DNA of 64,000 nt from Acidimicrobiales bacterium (GTDB taxonomy: Bacteria > Actinomycetota > Acidimicrobiia > Acidimicrobiales > Poriferisodalaceae), in NCBI GenBank assembly GCA_014239555.1, contig JAAZYR010000006.1:124001-188000 (forward strand), read 5' to 3'. Both the position numbers and the translations under genes were made by a program. Numbering within the stretch: position 1 is the first letter of the stretch; each line of letters opens with the position of its first letter. A model generated the notes under the pieces. It worked only from the letters and a program-made list of their open reading frames with translations. It was not told the origin of the DNA and ran no database searches. Below are positions 50,694 to 60,409 of the stretch, in pieces.

Positions 50694-51760
50694 TGATCGC
50701 GCTCCTGATCGCCGCAGGCGTCGCCATGGGCGTAAGCCTTGTCGGCACGCGCGTTCTAGTGCCATGGTTGCGAGCCCGTGGTGTCGGCCAACCTATCCGT
50801 TTAGACGGCCCAGAGGGTCACCTCACCAAGGCAGGGACTCCCACTATGGGTGGGGTAGCGATAGTTGTCGGAGCGGTAGCCGGTTACCTCGTGAGTCATC
50901 TTCGATCGGAAACGATTGTTACTCGATCGGGCGTCGTTCTCGTTATGGCGATCGTAGCGGCAAGTGCTGTTGGCTTAATCGACGACTGGATTAAGGTCAG
51001 TAGAGAGCGCAACTTGGGCCTTAACAAGTCGGCCAAAATTATTGGTTTACTCGGAGTGGCGATCGGATTTTCCACTCTCGCTATGTATTGGGCTCAAACC
51101 AGTCCAGTAATTGCACTGACCAGGGCCGAATTACCCGGTATCACCCTCGGGAAGGTTCTGTGGGTGGTTTGGGCCTCGATTCTGGTGATAGCTACCGCCA
51201 ACGCTGTGAATCTCACCGACGGGCTTGACGGATTAGCTAGTGGATCAGCGGCGATCGGGTTTTCTGCATTTGTGGTGATCGGTTACTGGATCTTTAGACA
51301 CCCGGAGAACTACGACGTTAGTCACGCATTGGATCTAGCGATCGTTGCCGCCGCGATGACCGGAGCTTGCATCGGCTTCCTGTGGTGGAACGCTCCACCG
51401 GCACGAATTTTCATGGGGGACACTGGATCGCTAGCGATAGGTACTGCTTTCGCTGGACTGGCCTTACTCCTCGAAACTCATTTGCTGTTGCCAGTAATTG
51501 GTGCCCTTTATGTCCTAGAGACACTCTCAGTGATTCTGCAGGTAGGTAGCTACCGGATCTTTGGCCGGCGCGTTTTTCGAATGGCGCCTATCCACCACCA
51601 TTTTGAACTAGTTGGTTGGCCAGAAACAACGGTCCTTATTCGCATGTGGATCATCAATGGAATCTGTGTCGCGTTCGCGTTGGGTGTGTTCTACGCCGAC
51701 TTCATCGGGCTTGATTCGGCTGCCGTAATACAGTCAAAAGCTTTGCGGTGTTTGCTGTGA
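50693..51760 (+). CDS. mraY: Phospho-N-acetylmuramoyl-pentapeptide transferase
   Basis: A 355-aa polytopic enzyme that makes lipid I from UDP-MurNAc-pentapeptide and undecaprenyl phosphate. Signatures: KAGTPTMGGVAIV, GLIDDWIKVSRERNLGLNKSAK, ANAVNLTDGLDGLASG, FLWWNAPPARIFMGDTGSLAIG and RRVFRMAPIHHHFELVGWPETTVLIRMWII. ATG 50693 overlaps the murE stop by one base; the longer reading from 50651 is rejected. It ends in a GTGA overlap with murD. Confidence 0.95.
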   Translation: MIALLIAAGVAMGVSLVGTRVLVPWLRARGVGQPIRLDGPEGHLTKAGTPTMGGVAIVVGAVAGYLVSHLRSETIVTRSGVVLVMAIVAASAVGLIDDWIKVSRERNLGLNKSAKIIGLLGVAIGFSTLAMYWAQTSPVIALTRAELPGITLGKVLWVVWASILVIATANAVNLTDGLDGLASGSAAIGFSAFVVIGYWIFRHPENYDVSHALDLAIVAAAMTGACIGFLWWNAPPARIFMGDTGSLAIGTAFAGLALLLETHLLLPVIGALYVLETLSVILQVGSYRIFGRRVFRMAPIHHHFELVGWPETTVLIRMWIINGICVAFALGVFYADFIGLDSAAVIQSKALRCLL

Positions 51761-53103
51761 ACATTCCTGACCTTTCGCGCGTGCTCGTAGCCGGATTGGG
51801 AGTAACGGGCACGGCTGTGGTGCAAGCCTTAACGGCGCGTAACTACGAAGTACTTGCGGTTGATGATCAACCGACGGTGCTCGCTGCGGTGGCTGAGAAA
51901 TTAAGAGTTGAACTCCTTGATTCGAGTTCGGCGACAGAATTAGAACGAGCATTGTCCGGAGTTACATCGGTGGTGCCAAGCCCGGGAATTCCATGCCACC
52001 ATCTTCTCTACCGACTAGCAGATGCTTCGGGCGTCGAGATTTTGAGCGAGCTTGATCTGGCGGCTCTCTGGAATGATCGTCCATGCGCTGCAGTTACTGG
52101 CACTAATGGGAAAACCACGGTCACTGAATTAACAACTCAGATGCTGTTGGGTTCAGGCATGCAGGCCGCCGCTGTTGGCAATACGGACATACCTTTCGTC
52201 TCCGCGATCGATGACGAAGAAATCAGACACGAAGTATTTGTTGTCGAAGCTTCATCTTTTAGTCTCGACAGGGTCTGTCGGTTTCGCGCCAAAGCGGCGG
52301 CTTGGCTCAACCTTGCCCCAGATCACTTGGATTGGCACGAAAACTTTCAGGCATACGCCACCGCGAAATCCAAGATATGGGAAACGCAACAGGAAGGGGA
52401 TATTGCGGTGGCGCCCCACGATGATGTAGCAGTTGGCCCCTGGACGAACAACATCGCCTCCCAGCTACTGACCTTCGGACTTGGACAAGGCGATGTGCAT
52501 TGCACCGACAGTGAACTTATTGCTCACGGTGAACGGATAGTCAAGATCTCTGACCTTCGTAGATCGCGACCACACGACCAACTCAATGCATGCGCAGCCA
52601 CCGCTCTGGCGCTATCCATGGGTGCCTCGGTGCAGTCGGTTGCTGAAGTACTAGCAAATTTTGACGGGTTAGCTCATCGTCTCGAGTTCGTCGCGACAGT
52701 CGATGGGGTCCGATTTTTCGATGACAGCAAGGCCACCACTCCTCACGCCACAGTTGCGGGCATGGCGGGCTTCGATCAAGCGGTGCTAATTGCCGGAGGA
52801 CGTAACAAGGGTCTTGATCTTGTGGAACTCAAAGAGCTCGCTCCAAGGCTCGCTGGCGTAGTAGCGATCGGCGAATCAGCGGAAACCCTGACTCACGTTT
52901 TCGATGGGGCGGTTGCGACGACCCTTGCGGACTCCATGGAGGAGGCTGTGAAGGTCGCGACATCACTAGCACAAAGCTCAGGCGGTGATGTGGTGCTCTC
53001 GCCAGCGTGCGCTTCGTTCGATTGGTATCGCAATTACAACGAACGAGGCGATGACTTCCAACGGCTTGTCAGACTGCTCGAACAGGGACAGATTCAACCA
53101 TGA
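51757..53103 (+). CDS. murD: UDP-MurNAc-alanine:D-glutamate ligase MurD
   Basis: A 448-aa Mur ligase: N-terminal Rossmann loop VLVAGLGVTGTAVVQAL, ATP loop VTGTNGKTTVTEL, LNLAPDHLDWHENFQAY, and the C-terminal HRLEFVATVDGVRFFDDSKATTPHAT and LSPACASFDWYRNYNERGDDF typical of MurD. GTG 51757 forms a GTGA overlap with mraY; an in-frame GTG at 51748 is an alternative. ATGA overlap into ftsW. Confidence 0.94.
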   Translation: MNIPDLSRVLVAGLGVTGTAVVQALTARNYEVLAVDDQPTVLAAVAEKLRVELLDSSSATELERALSGVTSVVPSPGIPCHHLLYRLADASGVEILSELDLAALWNDRPCAAVTGTNGKTTVTELTTQMLLGSGMQAAAVGNTDIPFVSAIDDEEIRHEVFVVEASSFSLDRVCRFRAKAAAWLNLAPDHLDWHENFQAYATAKSKIWETQQEGDIAVAPHDDVAVGPWTNNIASQLLTFGLGQGDVHCTDSELIAHGERIVKISDLRRSRPHDQLNACAATALALSMGASVQSVAEVLANFDGLAHRLEFVATVDGVRFFDDSKATTPHATVAGMAGFDQAVLIAGGRNKGLDLVELKELAPRLAGVVAIGESAETLTHVFDGAVATTLADSMEEAVKVATSLAQSSGGDVVLSPACASFDWYRNYNERGDDFQRLVRLLEQGQIQP

Positions 53104-54242
53104 CGGTGTTGCAGAACTACCGATCGGCCCAGGCCGATCCACATAATGATTCCCCGGGTCCTTCAATGCGCTACTTGGCCATGCTTGGGTCGATCCTGTT
53201 GCTGATGCTAACGGGCGTTGTCATGGCGCTTGCGGCATCAAACCCAGCCTCGGTCGGGCAAGACGGCAGCGCTTTCTCGGAATTTGGCAAACACGCGACG
53301 CATGTCACATTGGGGATAATTGCTTTGCTCTTCACGGTAGGTCGCGATTATCGATTATGGCGACGCATCGCCCCTTTACTCCTAGCCGCTGCGTGCCTCG
53401 GATTAGTTCTCGTGCTCCTCTTCGGTTACTCGAGCGGAGGTAGTCGCCGCTGGCTTGATTTGGGTTTGTTTGGCCTGCAACCATCGGAAATTACGAAATT
53501 GGCCTTGGTCGTGTCGCTGGCGTCGTTCCTTGATCAGCGCCGCTATTTCCTGGATCGCATAGATCGCGTCACGCTCCCAGTTCTAGCGAGCATCGCTGTT
53601 CCATGTGTCTTAATCGCCCACCAGCAGCGAGACCTTGGCACTGCGGCCATAATCGGCTCAATCGCTCTCGGAATGATGTGGGCAGCGGGGGTTCCTTTTA
53701 GGCATTTGGGATTGTTGCTAGTACCGAGTTTGGGCGCGGGCTTATTTTTTGCCTTAGCTGAGCCGTTTCGAAGAGGCAGAATCATCGGGTTTTTCTCTCC
53801 TGCGGAAAACAGCTTGGGTGATGGCTACCAGGTGACGCAGGGCTTAGCGAGTCTCTCTAACGGCGGTTTCAGGGGGACAGGACTGTCGGCGGGTCACGCT
53901 CAATGGGGGTGGGTACCTGAGGCTGACACGGATTTTGTCTTCGCCGTTGTAGGAGAACAGTTGGGCTTCGTTGGTGCCGTAGCTGTGCTGATATTGCTTG
54001 CGACCATCGTCCTCACGGGATTTCGCACCGCGCAGATCGCCCCAGATGTTTTTGGATCACTGCTTGCCGCTGGCATATCTGTGTGGTTTTTCCTGCAAAT
54101 CTTTGTGAATCTGGGGGGCGTGGTGGGCCGGCTTCCGATCACCGGCGTAACGCTGCCCTTCGTTTCGTCTGGTGGCACTTCGTTAATAGTGAACGCTGCG
54201 GCTGCTGGATTGCTACTCAATATCGCCCGGCAGTCAAAATGA
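53100..54242 (+). CDS. ftsW: Septal peptidoglycan glycosyltransferase FtsW
   Basis: A 380-aa SEDS-family polytopic protein. Motifs are the YSSGGSRRWLDLGLFGLQPSEITKLALV segment, the QRDLGTAAIIGSIALGMMW region with the catalytic Asp, NSLGDGYQVTQGLASLSNGGFRGTGLSAG, TDFVFAVVGEQLG, and PFVSSGGTSLIVNAAAAGLLLNI. It polymerises lipid II at the septum with FtsI. Coupled by ATGA on both sides. Confidence 0.94.
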   Translation: MTVLQNYRSAQADPHNDSPGPSMRYLAMLGSILLLMLTGVVMALAASNPASVGQDGSAFSEFGKHATHVTLGIIALLFTVGRDYRLWRRIAPLLLAAACLGLVLVLLFGYSSGGSRRWLDLGLFGLQPSEITKLALVVSLASFLDQRRYFLDRIDRVTLPVLASIAVPCVLIAHQQRDLGTAAIIGSIALGMMWAAGVPFRHLGLLLVPSLGAGLFFALAEPFRRGRIIGFFSPAENSLGDGYQVTQGLASLSNGGFRGTGLSAGHAQWGWVPEADTDFVFAVVGEQLGFVGAVAVLILLATIVLTGFRTAQIAPDVFGSLLAAGISVWFFLQIFVNLGGVVGRLPITGVTLPFVSSGGTSLIVNAAAAGLLLNIARQSK

Positions 54243-55393
54243 AATCGAAAAAAGTTGGTTTCGTTGACGCTTCTCAGGGTGGAATCATCGTCGCTGGCGG
54301 AGGCACAGCGGGTCATCTTCTTCCCGGGTTAGCAGTCGCTGACGAACTTGTTAAAAGGGGATGGCCACGTGAAGCGGTGCTTTTCGTGGGGAGTTCGCGA
54401 GGAGTGGAACTAGAGATGGTCCCTGCAGCTGGCTACGGGCTCGTTGCCCTTAGCGGACGAGGACTTAACGGACGTCGGGTCTCGCCTCGCAACCTTCTCA
54501 ATCTAGTGGCGATCATCTGGGCGATATTTCGAGGAAGTTGGATAGTTAAGCGCCGCCGCCCCGGTGTTGTGTTGTCACTCGGAGGGTACGCGGCGTTACC
54601 AGCCGGAATTGGAGCCATCGTTTTCAGGGTGCCATTGGTGTTGGCGGAACAAAACACAGCGGCATCCGCGGCCAACCGACTCATGACAAAGTTTGCAAAG
54701 GCGGCAGCAGTGCCGTGTGCTGGTACAGGTTTAAAAAACGAAGTCATTACAGGGAACCCGGTTCGACAAGCTGTACTACGGGCGGATCGGGAAGGCCGAT
54801 CACTGCGAAATGAACTTGGCTGGCCAACAGACAAGCCGGCTGTTGTTGTTTTTGGTGGCTCGCTCGGCTCCCGACGCATCAATCAAGCGGTTTGGGAAGC
54901 AGTGAAAGTTGGCGATTTGCCATTTATTCATCACGTCGTGGGTCGACGTGATTGGCAGGCGCTTCCTAAGAGCCTCCCTAGCAACGTGATGGCCTACGCA
55001 TACGATGACGATCTACCGAACGCGATGGCGGCGTCAGATTTAGTCGTTTGCCGGCCAGGCGGTTCTAGCGTCGCTGAGATCGCGCTCCTAGGGCTACCAG
55101 CTGTGTTGGTCCCGCTGCCTAACGCTCCAAATGACCACCAGAGCCGTAACGCCCAATATTTGGTCGATTCAGGATTAGCCGTTTCGGTACCGGATGAAGA
55201 GTTCGATGGACAACGTTTTCGTGATGAAATCGAACGGATGTTGACGAGATTTCAGAGTGAATCCGACCCAGACTTAGCTCGTCGAGGACGGAGCGTCGGA
55301 TATCGCGATGCAGCGGAGAGAGTTGCCGATCTGGTGATGAAGCATTGTTTGGCACCGTATGGGCAGTCAGACCGGAAAGGTGAGGCGCTTTGA
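54239..55393 (+). CDS. murG: UDP-GlcNAc transferase MurG
   Basis: A 384-aa GT28 enzyme converting lipid I to lipid II. First loop IIVAGGGTAGHLLPGLAVADEL (GGGTAGH instead of the usual GGGTGGH), then VLSLGGYAALPAGIGA, EQNTAASAANR, VFGGSLGSRRINQAV and VVCRPGGSSVAEIALLGLPAVLVPLPNAPNDHQSRNAQYL. ATG 54239 overlaps the ftsW stop; an in-frame start at 54083 lies inside ftsW and is rejected. It ends in a TTGA overlap with murC. Confidence 0.93.
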   Translation: MKSKKVGFVDASQGGIIVAGGGTAGHLLPGLAVADELVKRGWPREAVLFVGSSRGVELEMVPAAGYGLVALSGRGLNGRRVSPRNLLNLVAIIWAIFRGSWIVKRRRPGVVLSLGGYAALPAGIGAIVFRVPLVLAEQNTAASAANRLMTKFAKAAAVPCAGTGLKNEVITGNPVRQAVLRADREGRSLRNELGWPTDKPAVVVFGGSLGSRRINQAVWEAVKVGDLPFIHHVVGRRDWQALPKSLPSNVMAYAYDDDLPNAMAASDLVVCRPGGSSVAEIALLGLPAVLVPLPNAPNDHQSRNAQYLVDSGLAVSVPDEEFDGQRFRDEIERMLTRFQSESDPDLARRGRSVGYRDAAERVADLVMKHCLAPYGQSDRKGEAL

Positions 55394-56793
55394 AATTGAT
55401 CAAGTCGCCACCGACGCCGATAAAAGATGACGCATCTATTCACGTGGTGGGTGCCGGCGGAGCTGGCATGAACGCTATTGGCGCCGTACTGATGTCTATG
55501 GGACACCCAGTGAGTGGCAGCGACCTTCGTGACTCAGCTGGAGTAAATCGGCTGCGTTCTTTAGGCGCGCGAATAGAAATTGGACATAATGCCGACAATT
55601 TGAGTGACTGCGAAGTTATCTGTAGATCCACGGCCGTGCCGGATGACAACGTCGAGATTGTCGCAGCGCTTCGGAGCGGTCGTCCTGTGTTGAGTCGGGC
55701 CCAAATACTTGCTCAAATTTGCGAAAAGAAACGCACCGTGGGGGTGGCAGGTACACACGGGAAAACCACGACGTCGTCCATGTTGGCATTGGCATTGATG
55801 GGCTGTGACTTCCACCCCTCTTTCATCGTGGGTGGAGATTTAAACGAGATCGGGTCTGGCGCTGTTTGGGATCGCGAAGGTGAACTTTTCGTTGTAGAGG
55901 CTGACGAATCTGACGGTACGTTCTTAGAGATCGCAGCTGAAGCTGTCGTAGTGACCAACATCGAAGCCGACCATCTGGACTATTTCGGTTCCTTTGAGAC
56001 ATTAGTAGCAGCTTTTGAAACCTTCCTTTCTTCGGCAAAAGGACCTCGTGTTGTGTGTGCCGACGATAAATACGCGGCGAGCGTCGCTAAAACAGTCGGA
56101 GGGTGCGTCACCTACGGCACTTCGGAAAACGCGGACTATCGAATCGTCAATGTTGAGGGCCGCCGTTACTCCTCGCAATTCACATTGCGGAGAGGCAGCA
56201 TCGACCTGGGTGAATGCGAGCTCCCCATCCCTGGCATCCATAACGTTCGCAACGCGGCGGCCGCTTTAACCATCGCGATTGAACTGGGAGGGGAGCCTCA
56301 GGCGGCGATCTCAGCGCTGGGAAGATTTGCTGGCGTCGCGCGAAGGTTTGAGTTCCGTGGCGAACAAAGCGGAGTTGTGTACGTAGACGATTACGCGCAT
56401 CTTCCCACCGAGGTTTCCGCAGTGTTGAGCGCGACGAAGGCGGGTGAGTGGGGACGAGTGGTTGCCGTCTTTCAGCCACACAGGTTCAGCCGCACGGCTG
56501 AACTTTGGAAAGATTTTGAACATTCCTTCATCGACGCGGACCACATAGTGCTCACCGGTGTTTATGGGGCGGGTGAACCGGCCCGTCCCGGTATCACCGG
56601 AGAACTAATACTCCGCGCTGTCCTAGATGCCCATCCTTACGCCTCCGTCACCTACCTACCAGGTCGAGAACAAGTACCCGAATACTTAAGTTCGATTCTT
56701 CGCCCAGGAGATTTGTGTCTGACCATGGGCGCTGGTGATCTGACATCAGTCGCAGATGAAGTTCAGCAACTGCGCGGATCATCGCCGGCATGA
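55390..56793 (+). CDS. murC: UDP-MurNAc:L-alanine ligase MurC
   Basis: A 467-aa Mur ligase adding the first residue of the stem peptide. Signatures: HVVGAGGAGMNAIGAVLMSMGHPVSGSD, VAGTHGKTTTSSMLALAL, EADESDGTFLEI, TNIEADHLDYFG, RRFEFRGEQSGVVYVDDYAHLPTEV and VVAVFQPHRFSRT. TTG start overlapping the murG stop; ATGA overlap with murB at the end. Gene order murG-murC-murB is the usual actinobacterial one. Confidence 0.95.
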   Translation: MKLIKSPPTPIKDDASIHVVGAGGAGMNAIGAVLMSMGHPVSGSDLRDSAGVNRLRSLGARIEIGHNADNLSDCEVICRSTAVPDDNVEIVAALRSGRPVLSRAQILAQICEKKRTVGVAGTHGKTTTSSMLALALMGCDFHPSFIVGGDLNEIGSGAVWDREGELFVVEADESDGTFLEIAAEAVVVTNIEADHLDYFGSFETLVAAFETFLSSAKGPRVVCADDKYAASVAKTVGGCVTYGTSENADYRIVNVEGRRYSSQFTLRRGSIDLGECELPIPGIHNVRNAAAALTIAIELGGEPQAAISALGRFAGVARRFEFRGEQSGVVYVDDYAHLPTEVSAVLSATKAGEWGRVVAVFQPHRFSRTAELWKDFEHSFIDADHIVLTGVYGAGEPARPGITGELILRAVLDAHPYASVTYLPGREQVPEYLSSILRPGDLCLTMGAGDLTSVADEVQQLRGSSPA

Positions 56794-57725
56794 ACTCCGA
56801 CAAAGCACACCACACTGCGGTGGAGGACGCCAAACGCCTCTTGGGTTCGTTGGCGCAAACAGAGAAAAATTTAGGAGTGATGACCACCTATCGCGTGGGT
56901 GGAAACGCCGCGTTGTACGTCGAGGCGCAGAGCAAGGAAGAATTGTCTCAAGTAGCCGTGGCGCATCAGACCAGTGGGCTTCCTGTTCTGGTTGTCGGAA
57001 AAGGGTCGAATCTACTCGTTGCTCAAGCGGGCTTTCCCGGAATTGCTGTAAGCCTGGGAGGGGATTTCGTAGTCAGCGAAATTGATACTGAACGTGCTGT
57101 CGTTCGCGCTGGCGGGCCAGTTGCTTTACCAGCCCTTGCACGAAGGTGCGCTAGCGCAGGACTAACGGGATTTGAATGGGCAGTAGGCGTACCTGGGTCC
57201 GTGGGCGGGGCGGTCCGAATGAACGCAGGTGGGCATGGAAGTGATATGGAGGCATCGATAGTTGAGGCGAGCATCTTCGACTTGGCAACTTCTTCAACTC
57301 AACTCTGGGACAAGCGACAGCTGCGGTTTGGGTACAGACGAAGCGCTATAGGAGCAACACAAATTGTTTTAGAGGCAACTCTCCAACTAGCACCCGACCA
57401 GGATGGTGATGCGCCGGGCATGCTTGGAGACATAGTTCAATGGCGTCGCGACAACCAACCTGGTGGCCAAAACGCAGGTTCAGTGTTCGTGAACCCCGAA
57501 ACCGAAACCGCTGGCGAGCTTCTTGACCGCCTGGGGTTCAAGGGTTTTCGCGTCGGTTCTGCCCAGATTTCCGAAAAGCACGCGAATTTCGTCCAAGCCG
57601 ACCCGGGGGGTTCGTCGGATGATGTGGATGAGGTCATCCGAACAGTCGCGGCGCGAGTGTTCGAGGAAGCGAATATTGAGCTTCGCACTGAAATCCGGCG
57701 GGTGGGGTTTGTGACCGAGCCATGA
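56790..57725 (+). CDS. murB: UDP-N-acetylenolpyruvoylglucosamine reductase MurB
   Basis: A 311-aa FAD enzyme (type IIa-like, no large insertion). FAD-binding motifs TYRVGGNAALYVEA, VVGKGSNLLVAQAGFPGIAVSLGG, and GFEWAVGVPGSVGGAVRMNAGGHG, then RRSAI and the catalytic GQNAGSVFVNPE segment with the Ser general acid. It reduces UDP-GlcNAc-enolpyruvate to UDP-MurNAc. Coupled by ATGA at both ends. Confidence 0.94.
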   Translation: MNSDKAHHTAVEDAKRLLGSLAQTEKNLGVMTTYRVGGNAALYVEAQSKEELSQVAVAHQTSGLPVLVVGKGSNLLVAQAGFPGIAVSLGGDFVVSEIDTERAVVRAGGPVALPALARRCASAGLTGFEWAVGVPGSVGGAVRMNAGGHGSDMEASIVEASIFDLATSSTQLWDKRQLRFGYRRSAIGATQIVLEATLQLAPDQDGDAPGMLGDIVQWRRDNQPGGQNAGSVFVNPETETAGELLDRLGFKGFRVGSAQISEKHANFVQADPGGSSDDVDEVIRTVAARVFEEANIELRTEIRRVGFVTEP

Positions 57726-58483
57726 GCGGAGACACGGCTCAAAGCCGCCGTTTATCTAAGTCCCGTCGAATTTTAACGTGGCTGGTGATAGCTATCGCAG
57801 TCGTAGCAGCGAGCTATGTTCTGTTAGGAAAATCGGCGCTGCTTGACGTCGAGCGGGTGGAGATTTATGGGCTTCATCGAGTGGCCCTAGCCGAGGTAGA
57901 AGAACGACTTGGCTTCCATAGCGGAGACCCACTCCTTTCCGTGAACTCGGAAGAAGAAGCACGGAAGCTGGAAGTTCTCCCGTGGGTGCAAGTTGTTGAT
58001 ATCGAACGCAAGTGGGACGGCCTTATAACCGTAGACATCACAGAACGTCGGGCGGTAGCACTGGCTATGGTCGCTCCTAAGCAGTGGGCGCTCATTGACT
58101 CCTTTGGGCGTGTGCTGACTGGGGGGCTTTCCAACCCCCCCGATCTTCCCCGCCTTAGCGGCGTGCATGCAGCAGGGGTACCGGGTAGCTACATGATGGA
58201 GGACAGTAAAGCGTTACTTTCCGTGCTCGGCGCCTTCCCAAGTGACTTAGTTCTGCGTGTTCGTAGTCTTCGAAGAGACGCGGACGGTGAAATTGTGGGA
58301 AGCCTTACGAGTGGCGAAGAAGTCGTATTTGGAGACGAAGACCGACTTGCTGCGAAAGTCGTGGCCCTGGTAACCGTGCTGAGTCACTTAGGAGACCAAA
58401 ACCGAAACGACAAATATATTGACGTGTCTACTCCCACGGAGGTTGTCGTCCGAGGCGAGGATAAGAGAACTGCCTCCCCCTAG
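57722..58483 (+). CDS. ftsQ: Divisome protein FtsQ
   Basis: A 253-aa bitopic protein: short basic cytoplasmic tail, one membrane helix (ILTWLVIAIAVVAASYVLLG), a POTRA domain (DVERVEIYGLHRVALAEVEERLGFHSGDPLLSVN, WVQVVDIERKWDGLITVDITERRAVAL) and the beta domain. It links FtsL/FtsB to the divisome. ATGA overlap with murB; a 114-bp gap separates it from ftsZ. Confidence 0.9.
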   Translation: MSGDTAQSRRLSKSRRILTWLVIAIAVVAASYVLLGKSALLDVERVEIYGLHRVALAEVEERLGFHSGDPLLSVNSEEEARKLEVLPWVQVVDIERKWDGLITVDITERRAVALAMVAPKQWALIDSFGRVLTGGLSNPPDLPRLSGVHAAGVPGSYMMEDSKALLSVLGAFPSDLVLRVRSLRRDADGEIVGSLTSGEEVVFGDEDRLAAKVVALVTVLSHLGDQNRNDKYIDVSTPTEVVVRGEDKRTASP

Positions 58484-58510
58484 TCTGATGCGACTCCGGG
58501 CAGGGCGGAC

Positions 58511-58538
58511 TTGTATCAGATCAAACTTGCGCTACCGT
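58511..58538 (+). promoter_or_regulatory. Possible ftsZ promoter
   Basis: TTGTAT (58511-58516) and TACCGT (58533-58538) are separated by 16 bp in the 114-bp ftsQ-ftsZ gap. The latter is the same hexamer as the trk operon -10. It would give ftsZ its own transcript with a leader of about 50 nt carrying AGGAGG. Confidence 0.45.
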
Positions 58539-58597
58539 CAGGGTTGCCTGCTCTGCGCTTGAAGTGGCAGATGTTTACGAGACACCCAGGAGGCCCA

Positions 58598-59695
58598 GTG
58601 GCCAGCCCTCAGAACTATCAGGCCGTGATTAAAGTTGTCGGCGTTGGCGGCGGCGGCTGCAACGCGGTGAACAGAATGATCGAATCGGGTCTGAAAGGCG
58701 TCGAATTCGTAGCGGTGAATACGGATGCCCAGGCGCTATTGATGAGTGACGCGGATATCAAGCTCGATATCGGGCGCGAATTGACTCGCGGGTTAGGTGC
58801 GGGTAGCGACCCTGACATCGGGCGCCAGGCCGCAGTGGAACACGCGGACGAAATCGCGCAAACCCTCGAAGGCTCTGACATGGTTTTTATTACTGCGGGT
58901 GAAGGTGGAGGCACAGGGACGGGCGCCGCTCCTATCGTTGCCGACATTGCGAAGGAATGCGGAGCATTGACCATAGGTGTCGTCACTCGGCCATTCTTGT
59001 TTGAAGGCCGACGTCGGGCTGTTCAGGCGGATGCTGGGATTCAAGACCTCAAAGAAAGAGTTGATACCCAAATCGTTATTCCAAATGACCGGCTTTTGAG
59101 CGTTGCGAATGAAAACACCACAATGGTCGACGCGTTCCAAATGGCAGATGATGTTCTTCGAGAAGGGGTGCAGGGAATTACGACGTTGATAACTACCCCT
59201 GGCCTTATAAACACTGATTTTGCTGACGTAAAAATGATCATGTCGAATGCGGGATCGGCTCTTATGGGAATCGGGCGGGCACACGGAGATAATCGTGCTG
59301 AAAACGCTGCACGACAAGCGGTATCGAGTCCCTTGTTGGAAGCATCGATCGAAGGCGCGCGCGGAATTCTGCTTAATGTGACGGCGTCGACGGAACTCGG
59401 ACTTCACGAAGTTCGCGACGCCGCTGATGTCATTCACGACGTCGCGCACCCTGACGCCAATATCATCTTCGGAACCGTTATCGACGAGGCGATGGAAGAT
59501 GAGATTCGTATCACCGTGATTGCGGCGGGTTTTGACCGATGGGATGAGGGGGCGGCAGGCTCAACGAGGTCTTCCACATCGCCATCACCGGGCGAAATTG
59601 CAGATATTTTCGACGGAGCAGATGGTGAAGAGATCCATTTCGACACTGATGATGACGACGATGACGAATTCGACGTGCCGTCTTTTTTGAAGTGA
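58598..59695 (+). CDS. ftsZ: Cell division GTPase FtsZ
   Basis: A 365-aa tubulin homologue. N-terminal [21 protein letters not shown]-binding GGGTGTG at residues 103-109, T7-loop region and a short acidic linker of Asp/Glu before the conserved tail DVPSFLK, which binds SepF in actinobacteria. GTG 58598 is chosen because AGGAGG lies just upstream and the protein then begins at the usual family length; an in-frame start at 58511 is unlikely. Confidence 0.96.
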   Translation: MASPQNYQAVIKVVGVGGGGCNAVNRMIESGLKGVEFVAVNTDAQALLMSDADIKLDIGRELTRGLGAGSDPDIGRQAAVEHADEIAQTLEGSDMVFITAGEGGGTGTGAAPIVADIAKECGALTIGVVTRPFLFEGRRRAVQADAGIQDLKERVDTQIVIPNDRLLSVANENTTMVDAFQMADDVLREGVQGITTLITTPGLINTDFADVKMIMSNAGSALMGIGRAHGDNRAENAARQAVSSPLLEASIEGARGILLNVTASTELGLHEVRDAADVIHDVAHPDANIIFGTVIDEAMEDEIRITVIAAGFDRWDEGAAGSTRSSTSPSPGEIADIFDGADGEEIHFDTDDDDDDEFDVPSFLK

Positions 59696-59734
59696 TCCAA
59701 AGCAGGGTTGCTTCTTATTCTGAAAGATCGTCAT

Positions 59735-60409
59735 ATGTTGACTTTTTCTCGCCGCATCAGTGACGAATATTCGGTGCGGGTCCGGTTCTCTGATCGCAGC
59801 GACGGAGATGCATCTCAACCAACGTTTCTGAGCGGCGAACGGTCAGATCTGACGGTTCCATCTCAAGCACATGGGGCCGAGGTGTTCACAGTGGGGCGGC
59901 CTGGCGAGGGAAACGGCGCTGCATGTGACGCGTTGTTGACGACGTGTCCAGGTGCCTTGCTCGGGGTGCGTACAGCAGATTGTGTCCCGATTGCCATATA
60001 TGGGGTGTCGTTTCAGAACACTCCAATTGTGGGTGTCATTCATGCCGGATGGCGTGGTATTCGCGCTGGCGTGATTGACAATGCCATGAGACAAGTTCGT
60101 GGTCATGGAGCAGAGCACGTGCGAGCAATCATTGGTCCGCACATAAGCACAGACCAGTACGAATTTGGAGCGGTTGACCTTGGGGAAGTGGTTGCCGTGG
60201 TCGGCGACAAGGCTGAGGGTCACACGAAAAGTGGGAAGCCGGCCTTAGATCTTGGGGCGGCTGTTCGGGAGCAACTGAGACGAAACTCTGTGGTAGTTGA
60301 TCATCACATTTGTCGTTGCACGGCGACTGACGGACGATACTGGTCTCACAGGGCAGACCGAGACACTGAACGCAGTGCTCTCATCGTAGATATTAAAAGG
60401 TCGCTATGA
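59735..60409 (+). CDS. YfiH/PgeF family multicopper-like oxidoreductase (LACC1 family)
   Basis: A 224-aa protein. Motifs: SQAHGAEVF, GVRTADCVPIAIYG, GVIHAGWRGIRAGVIDNA, IIGPHISTDQYEFG and HICRCTATDGRYWSHRAD, which hold the Cys/His metal site. The family has been linked to peptidoglycan editing and to purine nucleoside cleavage. Placement between ftsZ and yggS is conserved in many actinobacteria. ATG 59735 chosen over TTG 59708. Confidence 0.9.
   Translation: MLTFSRRISDEYSVRVRFSDRSDGDASQPTFLSGERSDLTVPSQAHGAEVFTVGRPGEGNGAACDALLTTCPGALLGVRTADCVPIAIYGVSFQNTPIVGVIHAGWRGIRAGVIDNAMRQVRGHGAEHVRAIIGPHISTDQYEFGAVDLGEVVAVVGDKAEGHTKSGKPALDLGAAVREQLRRNSVVVDHHICRCTATDGRYWSHRADRDTERSALIVDIKRSL

Noticed and set aside
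54083-54238. Longer MurG start inside ftsW
   Set aside because: It would overlap ftsW by 160 bp and adds residues foreign to MurG; the ATGA overlap at 54239 fits the cluster.
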